DNA from: Rhabdornis inornatus
Lineage: Eukaryota > Chordata > Aves > Passeriformes > Rhabdornithidae
Assembly: GCA_013397075.1 (NCBI GenBank)
Contig: VWZS01003477.1
Span: forward strand, 868,001 to 932,000
Direction: 5' to 3'
DNA length: 64,000 nt
Positions 1-12,400 of the stretch are shown here, in pieces. Below the pieces are notes generated by a model. That model was not told the origin of the DNA and made no database searches. It worked only from the letters and a program-made list of their open reading frames with translations. A program made the translations under genes and the position numbers. Position 1 is the first letter of the stretch. Every line of letters begins with the position of its first letter.

Positions 1-2679
1 TTTGACATTTAAGTGATCATTATCTAGCTCTTCCTTGCCTAAATTTTACCTCAGCTGGGATACAGGGTTAAGACATGCCAATAAATATCTTAAATGCAGT
101 CTTCTATTCCATGGCCTAAGACTTTATTGATGTATTTTCACTCACATTACTTAAAATGAACTGAAACACCCAAAATCTCCTCTATCCTTAACATAAATGT
201 GGCCACATGTTTTATGTCCAGAGACAAAGTTCCGGCCTGACTGAAGTGGAAGTTTTGCTGTTGGCTTCACTGTAAGCTGGTATCACTTCAGATCCTCAGA
301 CCAGGATATACTGTCTTTCCTTGTTTTTTTCTTTACTGGATTATCTGTTAGCAGACTTCAAGGGAAAATAGAAATAGAGCTATGTTTATGCCTCTCAGTG
401 AGGTTAAATTCCCTCTCTTTTTATTGTTCATAAGATTGCAAGAGAAAAGTCTGCAGAAGACCCAAGAGGAAAAGTAGAGGGCAGAAGGTGTGAATAAGGT
501 CCTGAGATAAGAAGCAGGGTAAAATGTTCTGTAAATCTATTGTATGCAGTCATTAAGGCATGATAAAAGCTTGACATTTCTCTTCAGCAAGGATAATGAA
601 GACTGGCCTTTTTACATAGATTCATGGCACTAATGCCAGAGGGGTTATTAGGTCTGACTTGTGTGATACAAGCCCTTAAATTATGCCCATTAACACTTCT
701 GTTGAGCTCAGTGTCTTGTATTTTACTGTTGTCATCCAGAAAGACATCTAGTCCTGATGTGATGACCTCCAGACAGAAAATCCACTGATAGCCTTGGTAG
801 CTTAATCACATTTGCTGTCGCAATGGATACGTTTTTACTTGTACATGCTTAGCCTCAATTTTTGACCATTTCTTTTTATTGTAACTTTCACTGACAGAGT
901 AAAAGGCATTTTGTTTCTTCTTGGTGCCCTGGCCCCTCTGACACACAAAGTGTGTTCACTTTTCACATTGCAATAGAAGGCTGAAGTATTTTTGCTTGTA
1001 TTACCATCCTGAGGAGGTCAAATGCTGAGATGGAGGCATCGCTGCACCGGCCTCAGTATGACCGACACAGAGACAAACTGGGATCCAAAACTGGCTGTGC
1101 CTGTATGCAGAGCTTCAGTTTGGCCTCTTTGTAGAAAATCTGTTCTGAGACAAATACTTGATCTGGTCAAATATCATAATGGTTCCAGAACATTTAAAGA
1201 TGTTATTAGATTTCCAAAGTCAGAATATTTTGTAACAGACTCTGTCTGTCTCAGGTGTGGAAAGCCCACAGCCCATAAAATAGAGTTTCTGTCTGGAACT
1301 TTATTTCAATAGATATGTGGAAGCAAATTTTTTATTCCTTGCTATAAGGGTTATATAGTACTAAGGCTTATGACAGCCTGATACCTTAAAATTGCACTTT
1401 AAAAAAATCCTATTTTGAACTGATTTTCCCTATTCTTTATACCTGGTTTGGTTTAGCACTCCGGGTAGCAAAGGCCATGCCATGAGATAAGGTTTTGATT
1501 GGAGCTCATCTCTGTTTCCATAGGAATAGTAACTTGTTTCAAAGCATTTGTTTGTGATATTTAAAGAGAAAAGGAGAGAGGTTATTTCAGTTTGCTTGAC
1601 AGAATTAATTTATGTGAGCAATATGTTATATTAATGTGTTAACACCCACGCCAGGCACTGTAAATGGCTGCCCAGGTCTTGTAGCCTTTCACCTGAAACA
1701 CTTACCCAGTTTTCTGTGACAGAGAGGAAAACACATCTTCTGGACCTTCCCAAATCAGAGCCCTAATCCCTTTGGTAGTCATTTGCATTTCCAAGTAATT
1801 TCCAATTTTGGGAGACTGTAAAAAGCAAACAGAAGGGCATATTTTGATTCTGACAGCAAATGCTTGACAGTTCGGTGAAAGACATGTGGCAGCTTCAGAT
1901 CTGTAGAACTTCCCTCTGTAGCAGCCACCCTTGGCTCTGTACAAGCTGGTACATGGCACAGAGACTGACTTACAGTAAGGGCAGAACACAGAGGAATAAC
2001 CACAGCCTAGGCTGTGTGTGAATGTGTGCTCATGAGAGGGCAAGGTGAGGGAAGAAGGGCAAGTGATGCAGAAGTAATGGCTGGCCAAGAGGGAGGATGG
2101 AGCACAGACAAGTCTGCAACTTGAGGCATTTTTACCAGCATGTCAATTAGACCTGACTCTGAGGAGATTTAATTGTTTTCTGAAGGTAGACAGCCTGCCA
2201 ATAGTTCTAAGCTGGTTTAATAGTAGTAAAAATGCTTGAAGCTATTACACATCTTGTTTGAGAGGCCCCCATCACCAGCTGTGCAGTCATGCTCATGGTG
2301 GCACCAGCGCATAGTTAATATATATTTACTTTTGGCCATGCCAGGCACAATTCATTCAAGCATATCCAAATCCAAGAAATTCTCTAAATATTTCCAGGGC
2401 CGGGTATGCAGTTAGGGACATGAAAAGCCTCCATAAAGGAATCGGTGAGAAAGCTAAAGAGGAAAACCTTGTGTTTATTTTTCTAGGTATTTCAAAGTGA
2501 ACACATACCATGTTCCTTTGTAGATATGAATTCACTAAAATCCGAGATACAGAAAAAAAGTTACAATTTTCTTAAATAATCAAGTATTTAGAGATGTTTT
2601 TCTTGTCCATGCTTTTATCTCCTGCTCAGGTCCCCTTTTCACGATATGCTGAAACCTCTTTCTTGACTTGTCCCCGTGT

Positions 2680-2775
2680 CCCTGCTTTCCCCTCCCACTT
2701 CCTCTCTCCCTCCTCTCACTCAGCCCTGCCGCCCTCTCTCACATACTCCCAGCCCTTTCCTGGTCCCTCTGAAAA
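2680..2775 (+). repeat. C/T-rich low-complexity tract
   Basis: Nearly all bases are C or T, in irregular CCCTCC, CTCTC and TTCC units. The complementary strand is purine-rich. Two short overlapping frames here are Ser/Pro-rich composition artefacts. Confidence 0.75.
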
Positions 2776-4329
2776 CCCATCTGTGCTGTGAAACTCCCCA
2801 CCTACAGCGACCCCACATTGCTGTCTGGATCCCACTCTCTCCTTGTTTTCTCAGTTTAAATCTGTTGACTTAGAGGTGTTGCTTCTCCCCTTGCAGCTTT
2901 CAGCAAGAGTCAGAACCACCGCGTCTGCCCGGGCTGTTCAAGGATAAAGTCTTGCTGGGGAACAAGAGGCTTCTGCTGTTGTCTCAGCAAAACAAAGCGC
3001 TCTCTGCACTCACAGCTGTGTATTAGCAATATTTGCCAGTCGAAATGGAGCTTCTTCCCAAGAATCCTGCTCTCAAACTCTTCTGCCTCTGTAAGGCTGG
3101 GAAAAGGCATTTGGCAAAACCTTTTCCCAGCAGTGCTGGGAATTGCTAGTGAGGCTTAGGGAAGGCTTCTGCTAGAGGTTGCTTCTGCTCTTTGCCGAAT
3201 CCTCAGCCCTTTCCCAGGGAAGCCTATTCCATGCATACTGCCCAGCACATGCTCAAGAGGTTTCCCCTTTTGCCTAGCAATTTTCAAGAACGTGCCAGAG
3301 ATGGTTTTCATGAACATAAAGCCTGAAGAATGTGCATTAGCAACTTTGTATTTATAGACATTACTAATTTTGGGTTTTGGTGCAGTCCATGAGCACCCAA
3401 GCCACTTTGTAAGAAGCAGCAATCGTAGTTACTGACTGCAATACTGGGATATGTCTGCAGCAGAGCGCCGATCTTTAGCTGGCATTCCCATACCCTTTCA
3501 CAGTGTCCTTCCTTCCCTCCCAGTGAAACCACCTCACCACTGGTGGATGGAAAGGCACTTCAGAGAAGGAAATACCTTCTGGAGGGCTACAGATCCCTTG
3601 TATTCAGCGCAGTCGTTGCCCTGGGACTCGGTGGATACTTACAAGAATTGCAATGAAGTTGTCTATTTAGAGTATTGGCGATGAGTATTCAAACCTACAG
3701 CATCTAAAAACAAGTATAGCTTATCCCAGAGACACCTGCCTGATGATTTCTGTGTGGGAAGAAACAGACACAGTGAAAGGGAAGTGAAACATTTTGCCCA
3801 AAATGGCATCTTACAGAATCAGATCTTTGCAGTGAGAAATGTGCGCTGAACAGAGACAGATTTCACATTTTCTAAATGTGTTCTTAGGCATCTTTGTCAT
3901 GATTGGAAACACCACAGCTGAAGCTGTCCATCAATTCTGCAGGTTTGTCAGCTCTAAGTGTTTTCGATGGCTGGGCACTGAGGTCTCTGTTTACCCTGAT
4001 TTCTTTATTTGTTGCTTACCTGGGCAGATTTCTGTGCCTCTGTGAATCCTCATTGATTTTCCTGGGAGTGAAATGTCATTGCTGCAGCAGCCTGTGTACA
4101 TCAGGTCTATCAGAGAGTGGGATCGTTAGGGTTCTGTGTAATTAGCAGTGCTACTAATGTGCCCTGGAATGCTTTCTTCTCCAGGGGTTGGCCCTGATTG
4201 TCTGGGTTGGCGACTCCATGAGCTCCTAGCTCTGCACTGGGGTCTCACACAACCTCCAGTGTGTTTATCCTCACACAGCCAAGGCGTGGGAAGCGAGCAC
4301 GGTACAAAGCTTTCCTAGGTCAGGTGTTG

Positions 4330-4400
4330 GAGGAGCCTGCACAAAACCAGGATGAACAAGGAATTGAACCCAGATCTTAAGTGCCAATGACAGAAATGGA
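4330..4400 (-). mobile_element. Weak MIR-like similarity, minus strand
   Basis: GGAATTGAACCCAGATCTTA resembles the reverse complement of the MIR tRNA-related region (GGATTCGAACCCAGGTCT). The rest of the surrounding sequence is not convincingly alignable by eye. Confidence 0.22.
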
Positions 4401-6038
4401 TTGCTAGACAGGACCACCTCATAGGTGGAGAAATCCAGGATACAGTCTGATGGAGTATGAGATTTTTGCAAGATGAACACAGAGCTTTGCACCTGTGGAG
4501 ATCTGATCTTTTTAGCCCTTACCTAAAATAGTCCTTAAAAAGACTGAGTCATTTTGGTGTCATGCAACTGTGTATTGTGATGTGGCTGCTCTGTACTCAC
4601 AAATTAAGTAAATGTATGCCTGGGATATGTGTATATTTTACTTCTAAATATACAATAACAATCACAGTCTCTTTGTTGAATTCCATCTATTACCTATATA
4701 TTTATTTTCCCCCGAGTTCAGTCAGGCTGACATTGCTTTAACCCTGTAACAATGGCATCTGATCATACACATCTGCTGATTTCTTTGCAATAATCTACCT
4801 ACAATTTTTTAAAATCCCACCCTAATTCACATATTTTGTAAAGCTTTCTCTTTTTTTGAAGTTTCCTGGTGAGATACTTCCTGTTCAAATGGAGGAGATT
4901 TGCATCACACATCACATGAAATTTCCATTTATTGTTAGCTTTTGAGAGCTAATAAATTCCAATAACAGTTAATTTCATTTACAGTTCCTGTCACACATCC
5001 ATGATGAAGCACCCAAACTCAATGCTTATCAAGCTGTTGCAACCGGGATTTCCCATACTCTACTTAGCACCTTACAATCCTGTTCCTTAACTGAGCACTT
5101 TGCAATCCTAGCTGACTTGAAGCTGTGAGTCTGAACTGCTTGTCAGGCAGGGACCTGGGCACACATTAGCCTCTTCCAGGGCATCCTTGGAAGGAAATCT
5201 GTGCATGTAGGCAGGAAGGGAGCTGTGGTGTGCTCCTGTAGGTTTTCTCATCTGTGTGACTAGAGGACCAGCACTCTGAAGGGCACCATGAAGCTCACCC
5301 ACCCTGCAGCTGAGATTCAGCCACAGCATGCACACTAGGACTGCTCTGCACATAGAAATACTCACTGTCTGGACTCTTCACTTCCCTGAGGTCTATGTAG
5401 GTGCAGCTTTGCATCTTCCCCTGGAGTCTCTGGCAGGGAGAGTCGCCCACCTGTATTCCCAAGCCACAAGGTCAGGACTGGTTTCCTATAGCTGCACCAT
5501 TACCTGGTGGCCTCTCAAGTGCACAGCTCCCTGTTTCCAGCTTCCAGTGAAACTCAAAGAGAACAAGTTGGATTCAAAACCAATCTCTGTTAGTTTCAGC
5601 CAGCACAAGACATTTGTGTACTTGGTGGGATTTAAGATATCTGTCCTTCTGCCCTGCAGTGACTTTGTCACTGTCCTGCAGACACCTGTTGGATTTGCAG
5701 TTCTGCAGAGCCCCATCTCAAAATGAAGCCATCTCTTCTTTTTACACAGGCAACTTCCTTTTCCCTTGGTTGGCTCCATAATAGAGCAGTAGCATCCTAG
5801 CACAAAGGCACGATCCTCTGCCCTTCTCTCCTGAGCAGTACATCCCCCAGCTCTCTCCAGGACATGTGGGGCTTTAAAGATGCACCAAGAGCCTGCACTT
5901 TTTCTCTTTTCTGAGGGAACCCAGCACTCTCCAGGCAGCTCTCTCTCACGGAGGAGCTGGAGAAAAGTGATTGCCTTTATCAGATGGTCATCACACAGCC
6001 TCCAGTTTAGTGCTCCTCTGCAACTAGATTTCACCAAA

Positions 6039-6079
6039 GGCACATTAACCAATTACACAAATTGGCACATTAATCAATT
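6039..6079. repeat. Direct 16-base repeat with ATTA/TAAT cores
   Basis: GGCACATTAACCAATT at 6039 and GGCACATTAATCAATT at 6064 differ at one base and are spaced 25 bases apart. Further ATTA motifs follow (TCATTAAC at 6081). This resembles a homotypic cluster of homeodomain-type sites. Confidence 0.6.
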
Positions 6080-6689
6080 GTCATTAACTGATACAGGATC
6101 TAGCAAATGAATATGCTCCTTATTGGTCACCTTTAACCCTTTGTATTAGTGTGGTTGTAGCTATCTATGACATGTACTAATGTAACATGCTTATGCTAAC
6201 TTCTATTTTTTTATAAGCTCTTCATAAGCCACTTATAAATAGAAGCTTAATATGAAGTGTGACAGATCTCTAATCTTTAGACTCTCCTTAGCCCTCCAAG
6301 CGCTTCCTTTCTGGAAATACAAAATATATCCAGTATGCCCTAGATATTCTCCATTCTTGCTGATGAGTTTAGCTCTCAGCCATTGATTCTTTCCACTTCT
6401 TAATCAGTGTAAATAGATCAGTGCTGCAACCATATTTTTATTTAAAATTTTTAAAAGACAAAGGAGATCAAAAGGACATTGAAGGGATTTTGAATTGAAA
6501 ATATATTTTGTTGTTCATGTGATGCTGTGAAGCAGAGGGTCAATATAATGGAGACAAAAAAAACTGTATTCCTTCCCCATTACAATAAAGAGGACTGGAG
6601 TGAATTATTTACTGGAAGGTACAAATACTGAGAAAATACTGTGCAGTATTTATGTAGTATCAGTACTTTGTGACATTCTCTTTCACCTA

Positions 6690-6810
6690 AGGCCATGTGT
6701 GTAATGGTGCCCCTGTCACCACTGAGCAAACACGGTGGCACAAAATGCCTAATTCAGGGTTACACAGCAAATCGGTGCCAAAATGGGGGATGGAACCCTA
6801 ATATCCTGGT
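6690..6810 (-). mobile_element. Possible MIR-like remnant, minus strand
   Basis: On the plus strand, GGTTACACAGCAAATCGGTG followed by GGGGGATGGAACCCTAAT resembles the reverse complement of the MIR core (GGTCACACAGC...GTGGCAGAGC...GGATTCGAACCC). The match is short and diverged, so this is tentative. Confidence 0.35.
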
Positions 6811-9309
6811 ACAAGGAAATTTTTATGAGTCTATACTGAATTTGTTTGTTTACTTCTGTTGGGGAAAAGCTGTCAAAAAAAGTGCTTCAGAGTCTCAAGT
6901 GATATGGAAAATTTAGAATTAATACCTCTTAATTTCAGCATGTCACTCAGATTTTGTTGAACCCAATCCCTCCAGCATTCAGTGTTTTTCACTTTGACTT
7001 TGAAAGAAGCAAAGCCCTGTAGTTACTTTTCATGCTTTCCTTACATTCAGCTATGATCACTATAATAATGTTTGTTTCCAGGCAATTAATATATTGATAT
7101 GCATTCACAGATAAGCACCTCTACTGTGTTTCTCATGAAAAGTAGAACACCTGATGTAAAGAACATCAGGTGCAGAACTTGCAGGATTTAAAGCACAGCC
7201 AAGGCTAATGACTGCAAATTGTAGCCTAACCTAACACTTTTTCAGCCACAGATTCCTCCCCCTTTTTTTTTTCTCCCTAAAACTTTTGCTGTTGCGTCAC
7301 TGATAAATAGCAGCCCTTTGCTCGGTAATATATTCCTTTTGTATTTAAGGTTTTGCCTTCCTACCCATTAAACCTCTCCACATCAGCATTTCTTTTACTT
7401 TTCAGAAACAAATATTCAGTATTATAGGCTAGGAGTTCTTTTGTTTTCCCCCCATAGATGTAAAACCCTGGGGGATTTAAGTATCTACTTGATAGGCTCA
7501 CACAATCTTAATCAGCCTATAATGGAGCTAATGGCTGTTTGTCATCCTTGGAGATATAAATTTCCTGGTGATGTCTACTGCAGTCAGTACATGAAGTATG
7601 CTCTGACTGCCAGCAAGGTCTAATAACCAGGAGAAGGGCAGCCAGCTTCATTAACGAGCTTGAGACCGTTCCGGCTGCTTTTCTGGGGAACTGTGCTTTT
7701 TGAATACCGAAAGGGAATAATGGATAATTCCGGTAAGTGAAATAAAACAGATCTTCATTCTTAGTGCAGCTACGGGGTTCGTCTGTATCCTCTCTCACTT
7801 GCTGCAGGAGATGTGTTTCTTTAGCCTCTGTGGCTTGTTCCTTTTAAATGTCCTTTATTAAACCAAATTTTTATGTCTAAAATGTGACACACTGAAGTTG
7901 TTAACTCCTTAACAGTCTGATTTTTTCCTGCTCTAAGTCTGTTTCCTGGAAATGTGAACCTAAACTGTAATGTATGATCTGCCTTTTTAAGGCATTCAGT
8001 GTTATTTTGGAAGCTATATGCAGGAAATGTGGCAGGAAGGGAAAATGCGCGTACTTCAGAGAGAAATATCTCTCACAGTTTGAAATAGCTGTGGATAGGT
8101 AACTAATAAAGCTAACAAAAAGTAGATAATGGTTAGCTCACATCTGTCTTATTTTAAGCTGGCTCTGTTTTCTCTGTATAATGCCTTACTCTCTTCCATA
8201 TTTAGTACATAAAATACTGAATATATTTGCACTTTTTATTTTCTTTGATGTTCCAACTTTAGATCATGCATTTTCATCCCAAATAATGCACTTCACGGTT
8301 TCTAAGGAGGCACGCACATAATTTCATCAGTGATGAAATGCATTATTTGCATTTCCCTTTTCCATTACCTTGTATCACAAGGCAGAGAAAAAGTAGAGTG
8401 TTTTGGGACAGGTATTTTGCATGCTGCTTTGACTGCTGTGAAACTTGAACATATCAGGATCTCACAGATTTATTGGTACTACTGCAATACATGTTAGGAG
8501 GCACAATCTGCAGTAGATTCAAAACAGATTCAAAAAGATTCAAAGTGCCCTTTGAAACTTGCTCAGATCATCAGATTTGTCTAATGTTGACCTTAAAAGT
8601 GACAATCACCTCTACAGTGTGTGGCAAAGCTTATTCTACAGTAGGTTTCAGTGATTTTCAGGGGGTTGTGAGTGTTTTGGTTTGATTTTTTTATTGTAGA
8701 AGAAAAACTCTTGCTTATATCTGCTGAGCTGTCCTGGTCATTCTCATCTCACATGTACCATTATCAGCTTCTGTGACAAATAGATAAAAGGGTCTTGCTG
8801 CCTTTATTTCTATAAAGTTCAAGATGAAAAAAAAAGGGTTTTTCTAGAATTAAGGATGTAACATAATGGAAAATTACATTGCCAGCATCCAAGAACCTGA
8901 CATGGTTCTAGTAAAATGTTCATTTTTGGAAATAAATAAGATTAGCAATACTCTTTGCACTTTGTGTTTTGGCTAGCTTTTAAGAAGCCTTAACATAATA
9001 AATGATAATGACTTGAGTTCGATATTGCATGACGAGGCAGAATTTTCTGCTGGAGGAGAAGGATTCCTGCTCTCAGACACAGAATGTCTGTGAGCAAGAG
9101 ATACCCTGGCAGGCAGAGCTGCTTATTCCTTCAGGTTTTTACACTCTTCAGCATTAACAATTAATAGTATCAAAGTCTTGATGGAGACACCACTTTAATC
9201 CAGCTATAAGAATCTGTTCTGGAATGAGTCACATTTATTTTAAAGGCCAGTTTTGGGGGGATGAAGAGGGAAGCTCGTGTCTGTAAATCATAGAAACAGA
9301 TCTTCTTCT

Positions 9310-9435
9310 GTGTGGGGTTTTTTTTGGTTTTTGGGGTTTGTTTTTGTTTTGTTTGTTGGGTTTGGTTTTTTTGTTTTGTTTCTTTGTTTGGGGTTTGGTT
9401 TGAGTATTTTTGTTTGGTTTTGTTTTGTCTTTTTT
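9310..9435 (+). repeat. G/T-only low-complexity tract
   Basis: The first 72 bases contain only G and T, with several GG, GGG and GGGG runs separated by T runs, and the pattern continues to 9435 with few exceptions. The hydrophobic Phe/Val/Gly frame over it is a translation artefact. Confidence 0.85.
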
Positions 9436-12400
9436 ATCCTAAGGAAGAATCCAGTTTGGTTACTGTCTGCAAAAAGTTAAAATAAGTAAGGCTTGATGTC
9501 AGCACAACTTACCAGCTATTCTCAAAGCTTCTTATAACATTAGTTTGCTGAATAACTCCAGATATTTCTTTTTCTCATGTGGAAGCAGTGACTGATGCTT
9601 TCCATTTTTAGAAAACACCCCATATACCATTGAAGTTGGTTAAAGCAATCCTTTCAGACAATAACTAAAATCTAGTTGTAAAAGAAAAAAAAAGCCCCAA
9701 ACCAACCCAACAACAGATGAAACTAAGCCATATTGAAGACATCATGGCAGAGTGGAAGGCTGTAATGAGGTTTTTTCCATGGTTACCAGTGATCTTCCTG
9801 CTGCCTGTGGTCAGCTTGCCCCAAACCCCCAGTGGGCTTCAGCCCCACGTGGGGTATGGACATGCTCCCTTCTCCAGGCACCTCTTCTAGGGGTCCAGCC
9901 ACTTCCATACTTCAGTGGTATGGGGATTACACCCATTTCCAAAGAGCTTACAGGGTGCTTGGTAAACACAGCTGGGTCTGCAGAGGAATGTTTAGGGCTC
10001 ATGATCCCTAATTGGGATGCCACTGCAGGGACTGTGCAGCTGAATACCTCTGTATATCTGGCCTGTCCTCTGACACCTAAGGGGATGGGAGAGTACCTCT
10101 GAAAATCCTTGTGGAGTCATCTGGGCACTTATGAGATCAGAGAGCAGCAGGATTATTTGCATCCCTAAGCCCAACTGCCTGATTAATTTGTTCTTCAGCA
10201 GCCAACTAAAATGTTAACACACTGATGTATATAAACTGGATACCTGCCCAAATTCTTCCTGCAGAAATGCTGTTTCTGGCAATACAGAACTGCAGAATAT
10301 TAGCAAAGCTGCCTGTTTTAGCTATCAAGTGTTAGAAATAACAATTTAGTATCAGTGTCAGTGAATCAGGCCTCTGTTATTAAACTCATCATGCTGCTGA
10401 AGAGACTTTCAAAGTCAGACCACGGATAATTGTTGGGCAAAACTCCATCTTCTGCTCCGCATAACAGAAATATCTCTGTTATTCATCACTCATCTCCTCT
10501 GCCATCATTAAATTTTTTTTCTGGCCAAAACTGTCATTTAAAAAGATAAGTATTTCTAATAGGTCACCTGTGTACACTTTTAGCTGTTATGGTTGATGCC
10601 ATTTTGTGGGGTTTAGAAAAAAGTCCTTTCCTTTAAGTGTTAGATTGCTCTTATTTTTATTCCGTGTACCGAGACAGCTCCACATAATTGTTGTCTCGTG
10701 TGTTCTTTTAAAAGCCTTTCCTGGAATAACAATAAAATATTCATCCATCTGTGTAGGGCACAACAGGACAGTTCTAGTTGTATTTTTTGCCTGTTTTGGC
10801 ATCAGCTGTTTGTGACAGGCTGTCTGCAGGTATTGAGCTGCAAGGCTGCCTGCTGCTCTGCTCAGGGGAGGGCAGCCAGCAGCCTCCTCTGGCGGGTCCT
10901 GGGCTCCAGCTTTGCTGCACACATCTACTTTGGGCCAAACACATCAAGCCTGGAGACAGCAGTGATGTAACAAAACTCATTTTTAAAAAATAGGAAGGTT
11001 TGAAAATAACTTTTGGGTGGGGTGGGGGGAAGCATGTATAAAAACAGCAAGAAACTTGCAGTAGCAAGAAGAAAGAAGCTGTGGAAACAGAAGTGCTCCG
11101 AAGTGATGCATATTGGGGGGGATTTCCTTCAAGGAGTGACATCAGCAACATCCCTTCCCCCAGAGCTCCTAGTCAGTTGTGTCGGACAGGCATCTCATCT
11201 TAAAACAGACAAGCTTTATATGCTCGTTCTTACCGAGAAGAATGCTAGTGTGATGTGCCAAAGGCTTGGGGGGAAGAATCTCATGGGGGTGAATGGCACC
11301 ACAGTGAGGTCCTGTGTCATGCATACCATACCAGTAGTGAATAAAACCAGGAGGCCTTGTTTCATGTTTCTTGGGGATTTATATGACTTCTCTGCACTTG
11401 GAATATTATTTTAGCCGTAATGAGCTAGCTGTGGTTAATTGTTACCCTGAATTATGTAGGTTCTGCAGCTGTGGCTGCAGGCTATGCCTTCAAGTAAAAA
11501 ATGTGTTTTAAAGGGACTGGAGGTCTTATCTGTCCTATAGCCTATCTCTGAGGAATATCCAGCAGCAACATCAAATTTTATATTTTACCTATAGTGAAAC
11601 TTAGAGCTTTCCATTGAGGTTAGAGTTTAACTTGAAGCCTGAAATGCTGTGGGATTGGGGAGGATAGCAAGTGGTTAATTTAGCCTTCTGCATGACATCA
11701 TGTGTTCACAGGAAGAGTAAGAGACACAGGAAACTGTTTGTGGGTGGTAATTCTCTTGCTTTTGAAGTAACTGGTCATTTTTGTCTTTCTGTGCATCAAT
11801 AAGATTTATTTAGCATTCTTTACATGTAAAACTGCTGGGATTAAATGCTGGTTGAGGATTTGATGTTACAGATACTTTGTCTTACCTGATTTCGAGGCAA
11901 ACAGGGTGCATCTTTCTAGAACACAGAGGAGAAGAAATACAACAGGTAGAAGAACAAAACTGGGAGGTGGATTTCAGTTTATGATCCCGATTTCTCATCA
12001 ATTCATAGTGTTCAAAATGAACTAATGAACTGTGTGCAGAACTAGGCAAGATAACAATCTCAGTGAGTTGTAAGGTTCATTTGTTGCCCAAAAAGGGCTC
12101 TGAAATCCTTCGGCCATCTAAGGCTTAAGCTCACCTGAATTGTCCCTCTGAATCTGGAAACCCATTAACACAAAACCACTTGAATGGAGATGGTGTCACC
12201 ACAGGTTTGTGAGCCCTTGAGACAATTCCCAATTCCAGCAGCAAAATCAGCCACATCCTTTGGCAGCTTTTGTTTTGATCTTTGATGGTACCTTATCCAT
12301 ATTCTCCCCAAGTGCGAAGGTGTTTTTAGAGGGGACAACAGCACCTCCTTTCTCTGTTCCACGTTTATGTAAATGAGGCTATCCATGCCATGTTTCTTTT

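Larger units (their letters stand above)
1..9309. other. Non-coding stretch, no recognised gene
   Basis: No recognisable exon, RNA gene or intact mobile element is seen. Open frames are short, overlap on both strands and show no family similarity. The region holds the C/T tract at 2.7 kb, the weak MIR-like pieces at 4.3 and 6.7 kb and the ATTA direct repeat at 6.0 kb. Confidence 0.6.

Noticed and set aside
5486..6052. 188-codon minus-strand frame, the longest in the window
   Set aside because: No family similarity. It overlaps a 132-codon frame on the opposite strand, and no splice or promoter signals support it.
7148..7172. 10-bp inverted repeat CACCTGATGT/ACATCAGGTG
   Set aside because: It is short enough to occur by chance in 64 kb and has no associated feature.
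9277..9480. Hydrophobic Phe/Val/Gly frame resembling a membrane protein
   Set aside because: It is a direct translation of the G/T-only low-complexity tract.
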